A DNA stretch of 64,000 nucleotides from Geodermatophilus obscurus (lineage in GTDB: Bacteria > Actinomycetota > Actinomycetes > Mycobacteriales > Geodermatophilaceae), in the NCBI RefSeq assembly GCF_900143215.1, contig NZ_FRDM01000014.1, positions 1 to 64,000 of the forward strand. The letters run 5' to 3'. The position numbers and the translations under genes are program-made. The notes under the pieces were generated by a model. It was given only the letters and a program-made list of their open reading frames with translations, was not told where the DNA came from and searched no databases. Of the stretch, positions 39,483-46,813 are shown in pieces. Numbering within the stretch: position 1 is the first letter of the stretch; the number at the start of each line of letters is the position of its first letter.

Positions 39483-39507
39483 CAGGCGATGTTATCGCCA
39501 AGTGTCG
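39477..39507. promoter_or_regulatory. 31-bp two-level palindrome, CmtR operator
   Basis: CGACAC-2-GGCGAT-3-ATCGCC-2-GTGTCG: two nested six-base arm pairs, all perfect. It covers the -10 (TAACAT) and the start codon of the CmtR-like gene, so binding would shut off its own transcription. Confidence 0.8.
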
Positions 39508-39558
39508 AATCTTCGTCGAGATCGGTGCAGGCGTGGCTGCCGCGTCGCCCGGTGCCCG

Positions 39559-39948
39559 TCAGGCAGGTGCGCCACCGGCGCGTAGCTGGCGGCGTCGGTC
39601 GTCGTTGTCCTCCAGTCCCCACCAGTCGACGATGCGGCCGCCGCGAACGGTGAACCAGTACACCTCTCGTACATCGCGGAAGGCCCGACCGGTGCCGGGC
39701 CGACCCATCCACGGCCCGGAGTGGGTGCCCGAGCAGCGGAAGTGGCCGACCACGGTGTCGCCCTCGCCGACCAGGGCGACGGTCTCCATCCGCACGTCCG
39801 GGAACGCCGTCCGGAAGGGGGCCACCCACTCGCGCGCCGCTGCGGCGATCTCCGACGCGTACAGCTCCTCGACCGCGGCGAGGTTCCCGCGGTTGATGAC
39901 TTCAGTGACCGCGCGGGCCACCAGCCGCTTGTTGTCCTCGACGCTCAC
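39559..39948 (-). CDS. SnoaL-like/ester cyclase fold protein
   Basis: 129 residues. The NTF2-like fold is shown by EDNKRLVARAVTEVINRGN, FRTAFPDVRMETVALVGEGD, VVGHFRCSGTHSGPW and EVYWFTVRGGRIVDWWG. Substrate unknown. I chose GTG 39948, two bases past the stop of the small zinc-ribbon gene upstream; the frame is open further up without coding character. Confidence 0.75.
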   Translation of the reverse strand: MSVEDNKRLVARAVTEVINRGNLAAVEELYASEIAAAAREWVAPFRTAFPDVRMETVALVGEGDTVVGHFRCSGTHSGPWMGRPGTGRAFRDVREVYWFTVRGGRIVDWWGLEDNDDRRRQLRAGGAPA

Positions 39949-39950
39949 AG

Positions 39951-40073
39951 CTACCGCCGTCCGATCCGCGCGGCCATCCACAGAGCGCAGCGCCGGCAGA
40001 CGTAGACCTCCGACGTGCCGCCCAGCTCGTGCACCGTGGTGCGCGGCAGATCCCGGCCGCAGCAGCCGCACAT
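39951..40073 (-). CDS. 40-residue zinc-ribbon-like protein
   Basis: ATG at 40073 with GAGGAG eight bases before it; stop TAG. Reads MCGCCGRDLPRT ... VYVCRRCALWMAARIG: a CxCC knuckle and a CxxC knuckle 20 residues apart, a minimal zinc ribbon. Two-base gap to the SnoaL-like gene, so probably one unit. No named family recognised. Confidence 0.55.
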   Translation of the reverse strand: MCGCCGRDLPRTTVHELGGTSEVYVCRRCALWMAARIGRR

Positions 40074-40175
40074 CACCGACTCCTCGGTCGGGGTCGTCCG
40101 ACGACGCCTTGGCAGCCTCACCGCAGGACCTGTACCAGCTGCTCCACCGTGGGGGCCACCGATCAGAGGGAGCGC

Positions 40176-40736
40176 GTGGCACTCGTGGTGGACACCGGCG
40201 AAGAGTCCGACGAGCTCGACGCCGCCACTCGCGAACAGTCGGTGGTCGCCGACCGGGTCGATGACACCCAGGTCGCCACGACCCGCGCCGGGCAGCGCAT
40301 CACCGCCGGGGACCGGATCGCCACCCGACGCAACGACCGCGCCCTGGCCGTGGCCAACCGCGACACCTGGACGGTCACCGCCGTCGAACGCCGCGGCGAG
40401 CTCACCGTCGTCCCTGGCGAGGCCACCGCAGCCGCCCCGGGGGAGCGCATGCTGCCGGCCGACCACGTCACCGAACACGTGCAGCTCGCCTACGCCTCCA
40501 CCGCGCACGGCGCCCAGGGCGACACCGTCACTGCCGCGAACGTCGTGATCGGGGAGCACACCGGCGCCGCCTCGGCCTACGTCGGGACGACCCGCGCGCA
40601 CACGTCCAACACTGCCCACCTCGTCGCGACCGACTTGCCGAGGACCGCACGCGCGCCGCAGCCGGCGACCGATGGCCGCCGCGCTGGGCGCACGTGCGGA
40701 CTCCCCGCGGACCGAGACGCTGTGACGACGCGCTGA
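40176..40736 (+). pseudogene. C-terminal remnant of a conjugative relaxase-helicase (TraA/TrwC type)
   Basis: About 185 residues. TTRAGQRITAGDRIATRRND, NRDTWTVTAVERRGELTVV, QLAYASTAHGAQGDT and GAASAYVGTTRAHTSNTAHL are the end of the helicase part of MobF relaxases in actinobacterial conjugative elements. The relaxase and ATPase domains that should precede are missing, and no -10 or ribosome site is evident. A leftover of an integrative or plasmid element that supports foreign origin of the metal island. Confidence 0.8.
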
Positions 40737-40754
40737 CCTCCCCAACAGATCGGA

Positions 40755-41246
40755 TCAGCGGTAGTTGTCGAACTGCAGGGCGACGTCGAGGTCCTTGCCG
40801 CGCAGCAGCTGCTGGACCGCCTGCAGGTCGTCCCGCTTCTTCCCGCTCACCCGCAGCTGGTCGCCCTGGATCTGGGCCTGGACGCCCTTGGGGCCCTCGT
40901 CCCGGATGATCTTGGCGATCTTCTTGGCCGTGTCGGACTCGATGCCCTGCTTGATGCGGGCGCCGATCTTGTAGCTGCGACCGGAGGACTGCGGGTCGTC
41001 GGCGTCGAGGGCCTTGAGCGAGATGCCCCGCTTGACGAGCTTCTCCCGGAAGACGTCGAGGGCCGCGGTCACCCGCTCCTCGGTGTCGGCGCTCAGCGTC
41101 ACGCCTTCCTCGCCCGCCCAGGCGATCGAGGCGTTGGTGCCCCGGAAGTCGAACCGCTGCGAGAGCTCCTTGGCGGCCTGGTTGAGGGCGTTGTCGACCT
41201 CCTGGCGGTCGACCTTGCTCACCACGTCGAACGACGAGTCGGCCAT
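40755..41246 (-). CDS. yajQ: YajQ-family nucleotide-binding protein
   Basis: 163 residues. Two alternating ferredoxin-like folds; signatures [51 protein letters not shown] and the end [10 protein letters not shown]. YajQ proteins bind RNA/DNA, and some bind c-di-GMP (Xanthomonas). ATG at 41246. Returns the window to core genes after the island. Confidence 0.93.
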   Translation of the reverse strand: MADSSFDVVSKVDRQEVDNALNQAAKELSQRFDFRGTNASIAWAGEEGVTLSADTEERVTAALDVFREKLVKRGISLKALDADDPQSSGRSYKIGARIKQGIESDTAKKIAKIIRDEGPKGVQAQIQGDQLRVSGKKRDDLQAVQQLLRGKDLDVALQFDNYR

Positions 41247-41351
41247 GTGTCGGTTGCTCCTTCCCTCTGTCGTCCACCCGCCACGGTCGCGCCCTGAGGC
41301 CACGTCCGAAGCCGGTTCCCGGTGTCTTGTACGCTCTCCCGGTACCACCAC

Positions 41352-41433
41352 GGCGGGTTGCCCGAGTGGCCAATGGGAGCGGACTGTAAATCCGTCGGCT
41401 TAGCCTACGAAGGTTCGAATCCTTCACCCGCCA
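41352..41433 (+). tRNA. tRNA-Tyr (GTA)
   Basis: Acceptor stem GGCGGGT/ACCCGCC with discriminator A, anticodon loop CTGTAAA at 41394-41400 (GTA 41396-41398), long variable arm as expected for bacterial tRNA-Tyr, T-loop GGTTCGAATCC. CCA is not fully encoded (the sequence continues CATC). Confidence 0.96.
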
Positions 41434-41488
41434 CATCCGGTACGCGCGGCCCCCGGACCTCAGCCGAGGTCGGGGGCCGCGGCGCGTC

Positions 41489-41920
41489 TCAGGAGGTGGT
41501 GGGGGCACGAGCGCCGGCGACGGCGGTGCGCTCCAGGGGCTGCCCGCCGAGGAAGAGCCAGCCGAACGCGATCTCGGCGTAGCGGGTGCACCGCACCGTC
41601 ACCTCCACGCCGTCGGTCTCGGTGGACCAGGAGTGCAGCGCCGTCCGCCCGTCGGCGAGCTGGTCGGCCACGGCCGCCTGCGTGCTCGCGCGGGTCAACG
41701 GCAGCGCCGTCCCCACGCCGATGGCGTAGAGGGCCGCCTCGTCGGTGGCGTTGGCCGCGGCCAGCGCGGCACCGTCGCAGACCGACTGCACCTGCTGCTG
41801 CTCGAGGAAGGCGTCCGACGCCGCGATCGCCCCGAAGGTCATGAGCGCGGCCACCAGCCAGCACACCAGGACCAGGGGCAGCGTCGAGCCGCGCTCGCCG
41901 TCCTCTCCGTCCGGTCGCAC
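41489..41920 (-). CDS. TadE/TadG-like secreted pilus-associated protein
   Basis: 143 residues. GERGSTLPLVLVCWLVAALMTFGAI is a TadG-type N-terminal membrane segment with a processing-like Gly/Glu site before it, then QQQVQSVCDGAALAAANA. One helix, rest outside the cell. Usually found with tad/Flp pilus genes, none of which is seen here. GTG at 41920 chosen; the open frame upstream lacks coding character. Confidence 0.65.
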   Translation of the reverse strand: MRPDGEDGERGSTLPLVLVCWLVAALMTFGAIAASDAFLEQQQVQSVCDGAALAAANATDEAALYAIGVGTALPLTRASTQAAVADQLADGRTALHSWSTETDGVEVTVRCTRYAEIAFGWLFLGGQPLERTAVAGARAPTTS

Positions 41921-42590
41921 GTGGCGCAGCGTAGGCCGCCGTCCGGCCCGTCCACGAGCCGTGGACGGCGATGTGGAGAGCTGTGGACCCGATCGGGGGA
42001 CCCCTGGTGAGCCGGAGTCGCGCCTGTGGAGAGGCCGGCGCGTCGGGTCCTCGCGGCGCCGGCCGCCGCGGCATCGCCCCGGATGCGGGTCAGGGCTCCG
42101 GATGACGCCACGTCGCAGCACGTCGCGCTGCGTGACGGCAGAACTGATCGGCACCGCCCCGCGATCCTGGTGCTTGCTCCGGACGGGGGACGAACAGCGA
42201 CCTCTCCGGCGCAGTCCGCCGGACGACGCTCCGTCCCGCGGTCCGGGGCTGCCGCTCCCGCCGGACACGTCGGTCCGCGGGCGCTCGCACCGCTCCTGTC
42301 CGTGGACGTGAGCCGGTCCGTTGGGGGAGGTGGGCAGGGGGCCCGTGCTCGCCGTACCCGCCCTCCTCCTCGGCCCTGCTGCCGCTCCTGGTTGCAGACC
42401 TGGAAGCGCTGGGTCGGTTCGGAACAGCAGCGATCCGCGCAGGACAGGGGTGACCGCGCTCGGTCCAGAGTCCGGGATCCCTGCACGAGCCGGGACATCT
42501 TCGCCTGATGAGGGCGAGCGAGGGCGTCCCGGCTCCTGAGCGGTGGCCGGTCCGGGAGTGGTCCGAGTGCCGGCCTCGGTGGCGGGCCTT
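41921..42590. other. Gene-poor stretch
   Basis: About 670 bases in which several overlapping frames stay open on both strands, as is common at high GC. None has a family motif or a convincing start. I see no gene here. Confidence 0.6.
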
Positions 42591-42591
42591 T

Positions 42592-42654
42592 AACCGATAC
42601 GGGGAACCGATACGGGGAACCGATACGGGGAACCGATACGGGGAACCGATACGG
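42592..42654 (+). repeat. 13-bp tandem repeats (iteron-like)
   Basis: AACCGATACGGGG occurs four times without gaps at 42592, 42605, 42618 and 42631, and a fifth, truncated unit starts at 42644. Copies are identical. The unit is not a multiple of three and no gene covers it. It may be a binding-site array; a short plasmid-like iteron array is another reading. Confidence 0.9.
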
Positions 42655-42689
42655 ACCAGCCGTCCGCCCGATGCACCACGCGTCCCTCG

Positions 42690-42740
42690 TGTCACCCCAT
42701 AGCGTGACAGTACGCCTACTTATCGTCACCTTCTGTGACG
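42690..42740. promoter_or_regulatory. Two GTCAC/GTGAC inverted repeats
   Basis: TGTCAC (42690-42695) pairs with GTGACA (42704-42709), and CGTCAC (42724-42729) pairs with GTGACG (42735-42740). They lie upstream of the small cistron at 42.9 kb. TAGCGT at 42700-42705, inside the first repeat, could be a -10. Likely regulator sites. Confidence 0.45.
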
Positions 42741-42781
42741 GCATGACGAATCGCGACCCTGCTGTAATCCGCGTGGCGGAT

Positions 42782-42859
42782 CGGACGCTTGCCCCGAAAG
42801 AGTGACGGGCAGCAATCTCTCAGGCGCGGTCCGTACCCAACGCTCTGCCCCCGCGCCTG
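42782..42859 (+). ncRNA. Structured leader RNA, possible riboswitch
   Basis: CGGAC (42782) can pair with GTCCG (42829-42833), enclosing a TGCCC/GGGCA stem (42790/42807). AGAG in that stem's loop can pair with CTCT at 42817-42820. CAGGCGCG (42821-42828) can instead pair perfectly with CGCGCCTG (42852-42859), which would break the first stem. The segment AATCTCTCAGGC resembles the 3' core of glycine aptamers, but the rest does not match, so no class is assigned. Confidence 0.35.
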
Positions 42860-42906
42860 GACGACTGCCATACGTGTTTGCAGTTCTTCAAGCCTGAGGA
42901 GGCGTC

Positions 42907-43011
42907 ATGAGTGTTATCCAGTCTTCCGTTCAGTCCCGTGGCAGCCGGTGGAACCGTGGTAGCCGGTGGAACCGCGGCAGCCGGTGGAACCGCGGTAGCC
43001 GCTGGAACTGA
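42907..43011 (+). CDS. 34-residue peptide with four RGSRWN repeats
   Basis: ATG at 42907 with GAGGAGG five bases upstream, stop TGA. Residues 1-10 are MSVIQSSVQS; residues 11-34 are RGSRWN four times. The 18-base units (from 42937, 42955, 42973 and 42991) differ only at third codon positions, all synonymous, which argues for selection on the peptide. It is strongly basic (eight Arg) with four Trp. Codons such as AGT, GTT and TCT are unusual for this genome. Its own leader and terminator make it a free-standing cistron. Function unknown: leader peptide, antimicrobial or modified peptide are guesses. Confidence 0.7.
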   Translation: MSVIQSSVQSRGSRWNRGSRWNRGSRWNRGSRWN

Positions 43012-43028
43012 GCTGCCGTCCCGTAGCG

Positions 43029-43053
43029 GTAGCGGGTCACTGACGCCCGCTAC
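43029..43053 (+). terminator. Hairpin after the RGSRWN gene
   Basis: GTAGCGGG pairs with CCCGCTAC across a nine-base loop, starting 18 bases after the stop; CCCCTTT follows. Separates the small gene from the GGDEF-EAL gene. TAGCCT at 43108-43113 is a candidate -10 for the latter. Confidence 0.65.
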
Positions 43054-43153
43054 CCCTTTCGGGTGCCCGGGACCGGTCGCGCAGGCCGAGGGAGAGGTCA
43101 TCGGCTGTTAGCCTCTCGCCGCACGTCTCCTCCCCCCAATCCCCGAGGACCGG

Positions 43154-45700
43154 GTGACCGTGGCCGAACTCGATCCGAGCGCGCCCGCGCGGTGGTCGGC
43201 GTTCCGCCAGCCATCTGTCGTGGCCGCCGGCGTCATCACGATGGCGCTGCCCTTCGTCGCCTACCTGCTGAGCGAAGCGATCAGCTCTGTGCGGCCGTGG
43301 GTGGTGGTGGCGTTCTTCGTCGCGTTCATCGTGGCCGAGTCCCTCACGCTTGCCGTCGAGATCCGCTCGCACACCATCGCCTGCTCCGTCGGTGAGGTGG
43401 TGCTGGTCGTCTCGCTCGTGGAGATGAGCGGCGCATGGACCGCGCTGGCGTACGCCGGGGCCATGTGGGCGATCAGCATCCGCGATCGCATCCCGGTCGC
43501 GAAGACCCTCACCAACGTCGCGATGTACATCATCCAGGTAGGCGTCGCCGTGGTCCTGCTGGACCGCCTGCCCGTCGGTCCGCTCGACGACCCGGTGACG
43601 TGGCTCTGTTACCTCGTTGCGGTCATCGCGGCGACGGCGGTGGGCACGGTGATCGTGGTAGCTGCGATCGCCATCACCCAGGGCGACCCCGGCCGGGCGA
43701 TGCTGACCCGGCTCTTCGCCCCCGTGCTCGTCGTCTATCCGCTGTCGACGGTCATCGGACTCGCCGCCTCGCTGATGGTCGACCGGACCGCTTGGGCCTG
43801 GCTCCTCCTGCTCCCCGTTCTCCTCGCGCTGGCTCTGCTCTACCGGCGCTTCGCCCGGGTGACCCGCGAGAGCGAGCGCCTGGAGAGGGTCTACGAGTTC
43901 GCCCGCCGCGTGGAACAGGTCGGTGCGGACGAGGACGGTACGAGGCGGATCGTCGAGGCGGTCAAGGAGTTGCTGAACGCCGAGCGTGTGGCGCTCTGGC
44001 TACCGCCGTACCTGGACGAAGAGCCATGTCTGGTCGTCGCCTCGGACGACGGCCGCAGCTGGTACGACGGCCCGAGCGACCCTGACGATCTGTTCCGTCG
44101 GCGGGCCACCGAAGGTGCACACGACGGTCCGCTGCTGGTCTCCCCCGCTCGAGCGACCGAGGCCGAGGCTGCGGCTCTCGAACGCCGCGGTGCCCACGAC
44201 CTGCTCGCCGCACCGGTGGCCACCGCCGCGGGAGAGCCCGGCTATCTGGAGATCTGCGACCGCCGCAGTGACGTCGTCTGGTTCTCCGACGGCGACCGGT
44301 CGGCGCTGGACTCCATGCTCACCCACGTCAACGCCGCGATCCGGCAGCAGCAACTGCTGACCCAGATCCGGTACGACGCCGACCACGACCGGCTCACCGG
44401 CCTGCCCAACCGGCAGCGCCTCGCGGTGGAGATCGACGAACTGCTCGCGGCCGACCCGGTCGCCGGGCGCGCGGGCCTCATCCTGGCCTCGCTGGACAAC
44501 TACGCCGAAGTCACCGACACGCTCGGCCACGCGGCCAGCGACGAGCTGCTGCTGGTCACCGCCGGCCTGCTGCGCGAGCACGCCCCGCCGCAGGCGCTCG
44601 TGGCCCGCATGGAGGGTGAGCAGTTCGCCGTCCTGCTCCCCGGGCTGTCGCTGCCCGCGACCGAGCGGGCCGCCCGCCGGCTGCGCGAGGCCACCTCGAC
44701 TCGCGTCCGGGTCGCCGGCCTGGACCTCGAGGTGACGCTGACCATCGGCGTCGCCGCCGCCCCGGTGCACGGCGCGGACTCCGGCACGCTCATGCAGCGG
44801 GCCGACGTCGCCCTGCTGGCCGGGGCCGGCAAGAGCGGCGTGGCCAGCTACCACCCGGTGCTCGACCAGCAGAGCCTGCGCCGCCTGCAGCTCGGCACCG
44901 AGCTCGAGCAGGCCATGGCCGACGGCGACATCAGCGTCGTCTTCCAGCCGATCATCGACGCCCGCACCTCCGACATCGTCTCGGTCGAGACGCTGGTGCG
45001 CTGGGCGCACCCGCGCTACGGGGCGATCGCGCCGGACGAGTTCATCCACCTCGCGGAGCAGATCGGCCGGATCGGTCCGCTGACCGACTACGTGCTCGAC
45101 CTCGCGCTGGCCCGCTGTCGCCGCTGGCTGGACCGGGACATCGCGCTGTCGGTGGCGGTCAACCTCTCCGCCCGCTGCCTGACCGAGCCGGACCTGGTGG
45201 ACCGGGTGCGCCGGGCGCTGCGCCGCCACGGCGTCCCCGGGGAGCTGCTGACCCTGGAGATCACCGAGGGCAGCGTCGTCGACGACTCGGTGCGCAGCAG
45301 CACCGTCCTGGCCGACCTGCACGCCCTGGGCCTGCGGCTGTCGATGGACGACTTCGGCACCGGCTACTCCTCGCTGTCCCAGCTGCGCCAGCTGCCCATC
45401 GACGAGGTGAAGATCGACAAGTCCTTCGTGCTGGGCATGTCGACCAGCCAGGGGGAGTCGTTCATCGCCCGCTCGATCATCGAGCTGGCCCACAACCTGG
45501 GCTTGCGGGTGGTGGCCGAGGGTGTCGAGGACGAGCTGACGCGCAACCTGCTCGCCGAGATGGGCTGCGACAAGCTGCAGGGCTTCCTGGTCAGCCGACC
45601 GCTGCCCGACCAGCGGCTGGAGAGCTGGATCCTGGCCCGCACCGGCGTCCGCTCGGCCGTCGCCGGCACGCCGCACCGGCGGCTGTTCGTGCGCTCCTGA
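43154..45700 (+). CDS. Membrane GGDEF-EAL protein, probable c-di-GMP phosphodiesterase
   Basis: 848 residues. About seven helices (20-235), a GAF-like sensor region (about 250-400), a GGDEF domain and an EAL domain. The GGDEF site is MEGEQ at 486-490, so cyclase activity is probably lost. The EAL domain looks active: ETLVRW at 612, NLSARC, LEITEG, MDDFGTGYSSLSQLR near 731, KIDKSFV and VAEGVED. It would hydrolyse c-di-GMP in response to a membrane or GAF signal. GTG at 43154. Confidence 0.9.
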   Translation: MTVAELDPSAPARWSAFRQPSVVAAGVITMALPFVAYLLSEAISSVRPWVVVAFFVAFIVAESLTLAVEIRSHTIACSVGEVVLVVSLVEMSGAWTALAYAGAMWAISIRDRIPVAKTLTNVAMYIIQVGVAVVLLDRLPVGPLDDPVTWLCYLVAVIAATAVGTVIVVAAIAITQGDPGRAMLTRLFAPVLVVYPLSTVIGLAASLMVDRTAWAWLLLLPVLLALALLYRRFARVTRESERLERVYEFARRVEQVGADEDGTRRIVEAVKELLNAERVALWLPPYLDEEPCLVVASDDGRSWYDGPSDPDDLFRRRATEGAHDGPLLVSPARATEAEAAALERRGAHDLLAAPVATAAGEPGYLEICDRRSDVVWFSDGDRSALDSMLTHVNAAIRQQQLLTQIRYDADHDRLTGLPNRQRLAVEIDELLAADPVAGRAGLILASLDNYAEVTDTLGHAASDELLLVTAGLLREHAPPQALVARMEGEQFAVLLPGLSLPATERAARRLREATSTRVRVAGLDLEVTLTIGVAAAPVHGADSGTLMQRADVALLAGAGKSGVASYHPVLDQQSLRRLQLGTELEQAMADGDISVVFQPIIDARTSDIVSVETLVRWAHPRYGAIAPDEFIHLAEQIGRIGPLTDYVLDLALARCRRWLDRDIALSVAVNLSARCLTEPDLVDRVRRALRRHGVPGELLTLEITEGSVVDDSVRSSTVLADLHALGLRLSMDDFGTGYSSLSQLRQLPIDEVKIDKSFVLGMSTSQGESFIARSIIELAHNLGLRVVAEGVEDELTRNLLAEMGCDKLQGFLVSRPLPDQRLESWILARTGVRSAVAGTPHRRLFVRS

Positions 45701-45721
45701 GCGTCGGGCCGGGGACCCCCT

Positions 45722-45752
45722 GCGACAGGTTCCCGGAGGCGTCGGGTAGAGT
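45722..45752 (+). promoter_or_regulatory. Promoter candidate for tRNA-Thr/tRNA-Met
   Basis: GCGACA at 45722-45727 and TAGAGT at 45747-45752, spacer 19, the same arrangement as in front of menJ-nuo. Start would fall about a dozen bases before the tRNA. Confidence 0.4.
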
Positions 45753-45771
45753 TCTCGACGGCTCGAAGCCC

Positions 45772-45844
45772 GCCCCTTTAGCTCAGTCGGCAGAGCGTCT
45801 CCATGGTAAGGAGAAGGTCTACGGTTCGATTCCGTAAAGGGGCT
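45772..45844 (+). tRNA. tRNA-Thr (GGT)
   Basis: 73 bases; acceptor GCCCCTT/AAGGGGC, anticodon GGT (45805-45807) in loop CATGGTAA, T-loop GGTTCGATTCC. Syntenic with thrT of Mycobacterium. Confidence 0.96.
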
Positions 45845-45901
45845 CTGGAACGCAGTGGCCGCTCGGCCCGGTCGCCGAGACCGGGTCGCACGGTCACGTC
45901 C

Positions 45902-45975
45902 GGCGGTGTAGCTCAGCCAGGCAGAGCAAGCGGCTCATAATCGCTGTGTCACCGGTTCAAATCCGGTCACCGCTA
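45902..45975 (+). tRNA. tRNA-Met (CAT)
   Basis: 74 bases; acceptor GGCGGTG/CACCGCT with a G-T first pair, anticodon CAT in CTCATAA, T-loop GGTTCAAATCC. The paired first acceptor base argues for elongator rather than initiator. A tRNA-Ile2 (modified CAT) is less likely given the synteny. Confidence 0.93.
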
Positions 45976-46087
45976 CTCACGACGGACCCCGCGACCCGGG
46001 GTCCGTCGGCGTGTTGCAGCACCGTGCGGGCACCCGCCCGCACGTTCCCGGGCCCCGGCCCGGTACCGACAAGGCGAGGAGCGCCCC

Positions 46088-46252
46088 GTGGCAGCCACCG
46101 ACATCCGTCCGAAGATCACCCTGGCCTGCCAGGAGTGCAAGAGCCGGAACTACATCACCCGCAAGAACCGGCGCAACGACCCCGACCGGCTCGAGCTGAA
46201 GAAGTTCTGCCCGAAGGACCGCAAGCACACGATCCACCGCGAGACGCGCTGA
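46088..46252 (+). CDS. rpmG: 50S ribosomal protein L33
   Basis: 54 residues. [35 protein letters not shown] and the end HRETR identify bL33. The first zinc knuckle CxxC is intact; the second is reduced to CPKD, so only three of the four Cys remain and zinc binding is doubtful. GTG start with AAGGCGAGGAG upstream. Sits between tRNA-Met and hadA as in Mycobacterium. Confidence 0.95.
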   Translation: MAATDIRPKITLACQECKSRNYITRKNRRNDPDRLELKKFCPKDRKHTIHRETR

Positions 46253-46317
46253 CGCGGTCTCGAGCCACCGCAGGGACCCGCTGAGCCAGCGGTCCCTGCG
46301 AGAGGGAGGGCGGGAGC

Positions 46318-46764
46318 ATGGCACTCGATCCAACACTGGTCGGGCGCGGCTACCCGCCCTCCGCCGTCTACGAGGTCGGCCGGCAGAAAATCGCCGAGTT
46401 CGCCGACGCCATCGGAGCGGCCGATCCGGTGCACCGGGACACCGACGCCGCTCGCGCGGCCGGACACCCCGACGTCATCGCCCCGCCCACCTTCGCCATC
46501 GCCCTGACGCTGTCGGCCGCGGGCGTCGTCGTCGAGGACCCCGACGTCGCGCTGGACTACAGCCGCGTCGTCCACGGCGAGCAGCGCTTCACCCACCACC
46601 GGCCCATCCGTGCCGGCGACCGGCTCGTCGCCACCCCCACCATCGAGGCCGTGCGCAGCGTCGGCGGCAACGACCTGCTCACCACCCGGGTGGACGTCGC
46701 CACCGAGGACGGCGAACCGGTCTGCTCCGCCACCTCGATGCTCGTCGCCCGGGGGACCGCGTGA
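46318..46764 (+). CDS. hadA: (3R)-hydroxyacyl-ACP dehydratase subunit HadA-like
   Basis: 148 residues. A MaoC-type N-terminal hot-dog domain (FAS1-like dehydratase): VYEVGRQKIAEFADAIGAAD, DVIAPPTFAIALTL, HHRPIRAGDRLVATPTI. It pairs with HadB, which carries the catalytic residues. Dehydrates 3-hydroxyacyl thioesters in fatty-acid elongation in Mycobacterium; whether the same cycle runs here is unknown. ATG after GAGGGAGGGCGGG. Confidence 0.85.
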   Translation: MALDPTLVGRGYPPSAVYEVGRQKIAEFADAIGAADPVHRDTDAARAAGHPDVIAPPTFAIALTLSAAGVVVEDPDVALDYSRVVHGEQRFTHHRPIRAGDRLVATPTIEAVRSVGGNDLLTTRVDVATEDGEPVCSATSMLVARGTA

Positions 46765-46813
46765 GCGACTCCACGACACGGCCGGCTCCGCCGGGCGGGA
46801 GCGAAGGGAGGGC

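Noticed and set aside
41352-41433. tRNA-Tyr as the integration site of the metal island
   Set aside because: No second copy of its 3' end was found at the island's other edge, and yajQ lies between the tRNA and the relaxase fragment.
41940-42040. DnaA boxes or an origin (several TGTGGA motifs)
   Set aside because: None matches TTATCCACA well, and no dnaA or dnaN is near.
42592-42654. CRISPR array
   Set aside because: The 13-bp units have no spacers and no cas genes are nearby.
41839-42744. A long minus-strand ORF upstream of the TadG-like gene
   Set aside because: Arg/Pro/Ser-rich translation with no motif; it crosses the 13-bp repeats and competes with equally long frames on the other strand.
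42782-42859. Glycine or GEMM c-di-GMP riboswitch
   Set aside because: Only short stretches (AATCTCTCAGGC; CGAAAGAGTG) resemble these classes; conserved cores and stem order do not fit, so it is kept only as an unclassified structured leader.
42937-43008. CRISPR-like short direct repeats
   Set aside because: The 18-base units are contiguous with no spacers and follow a reading frame; they are peptide repeats.
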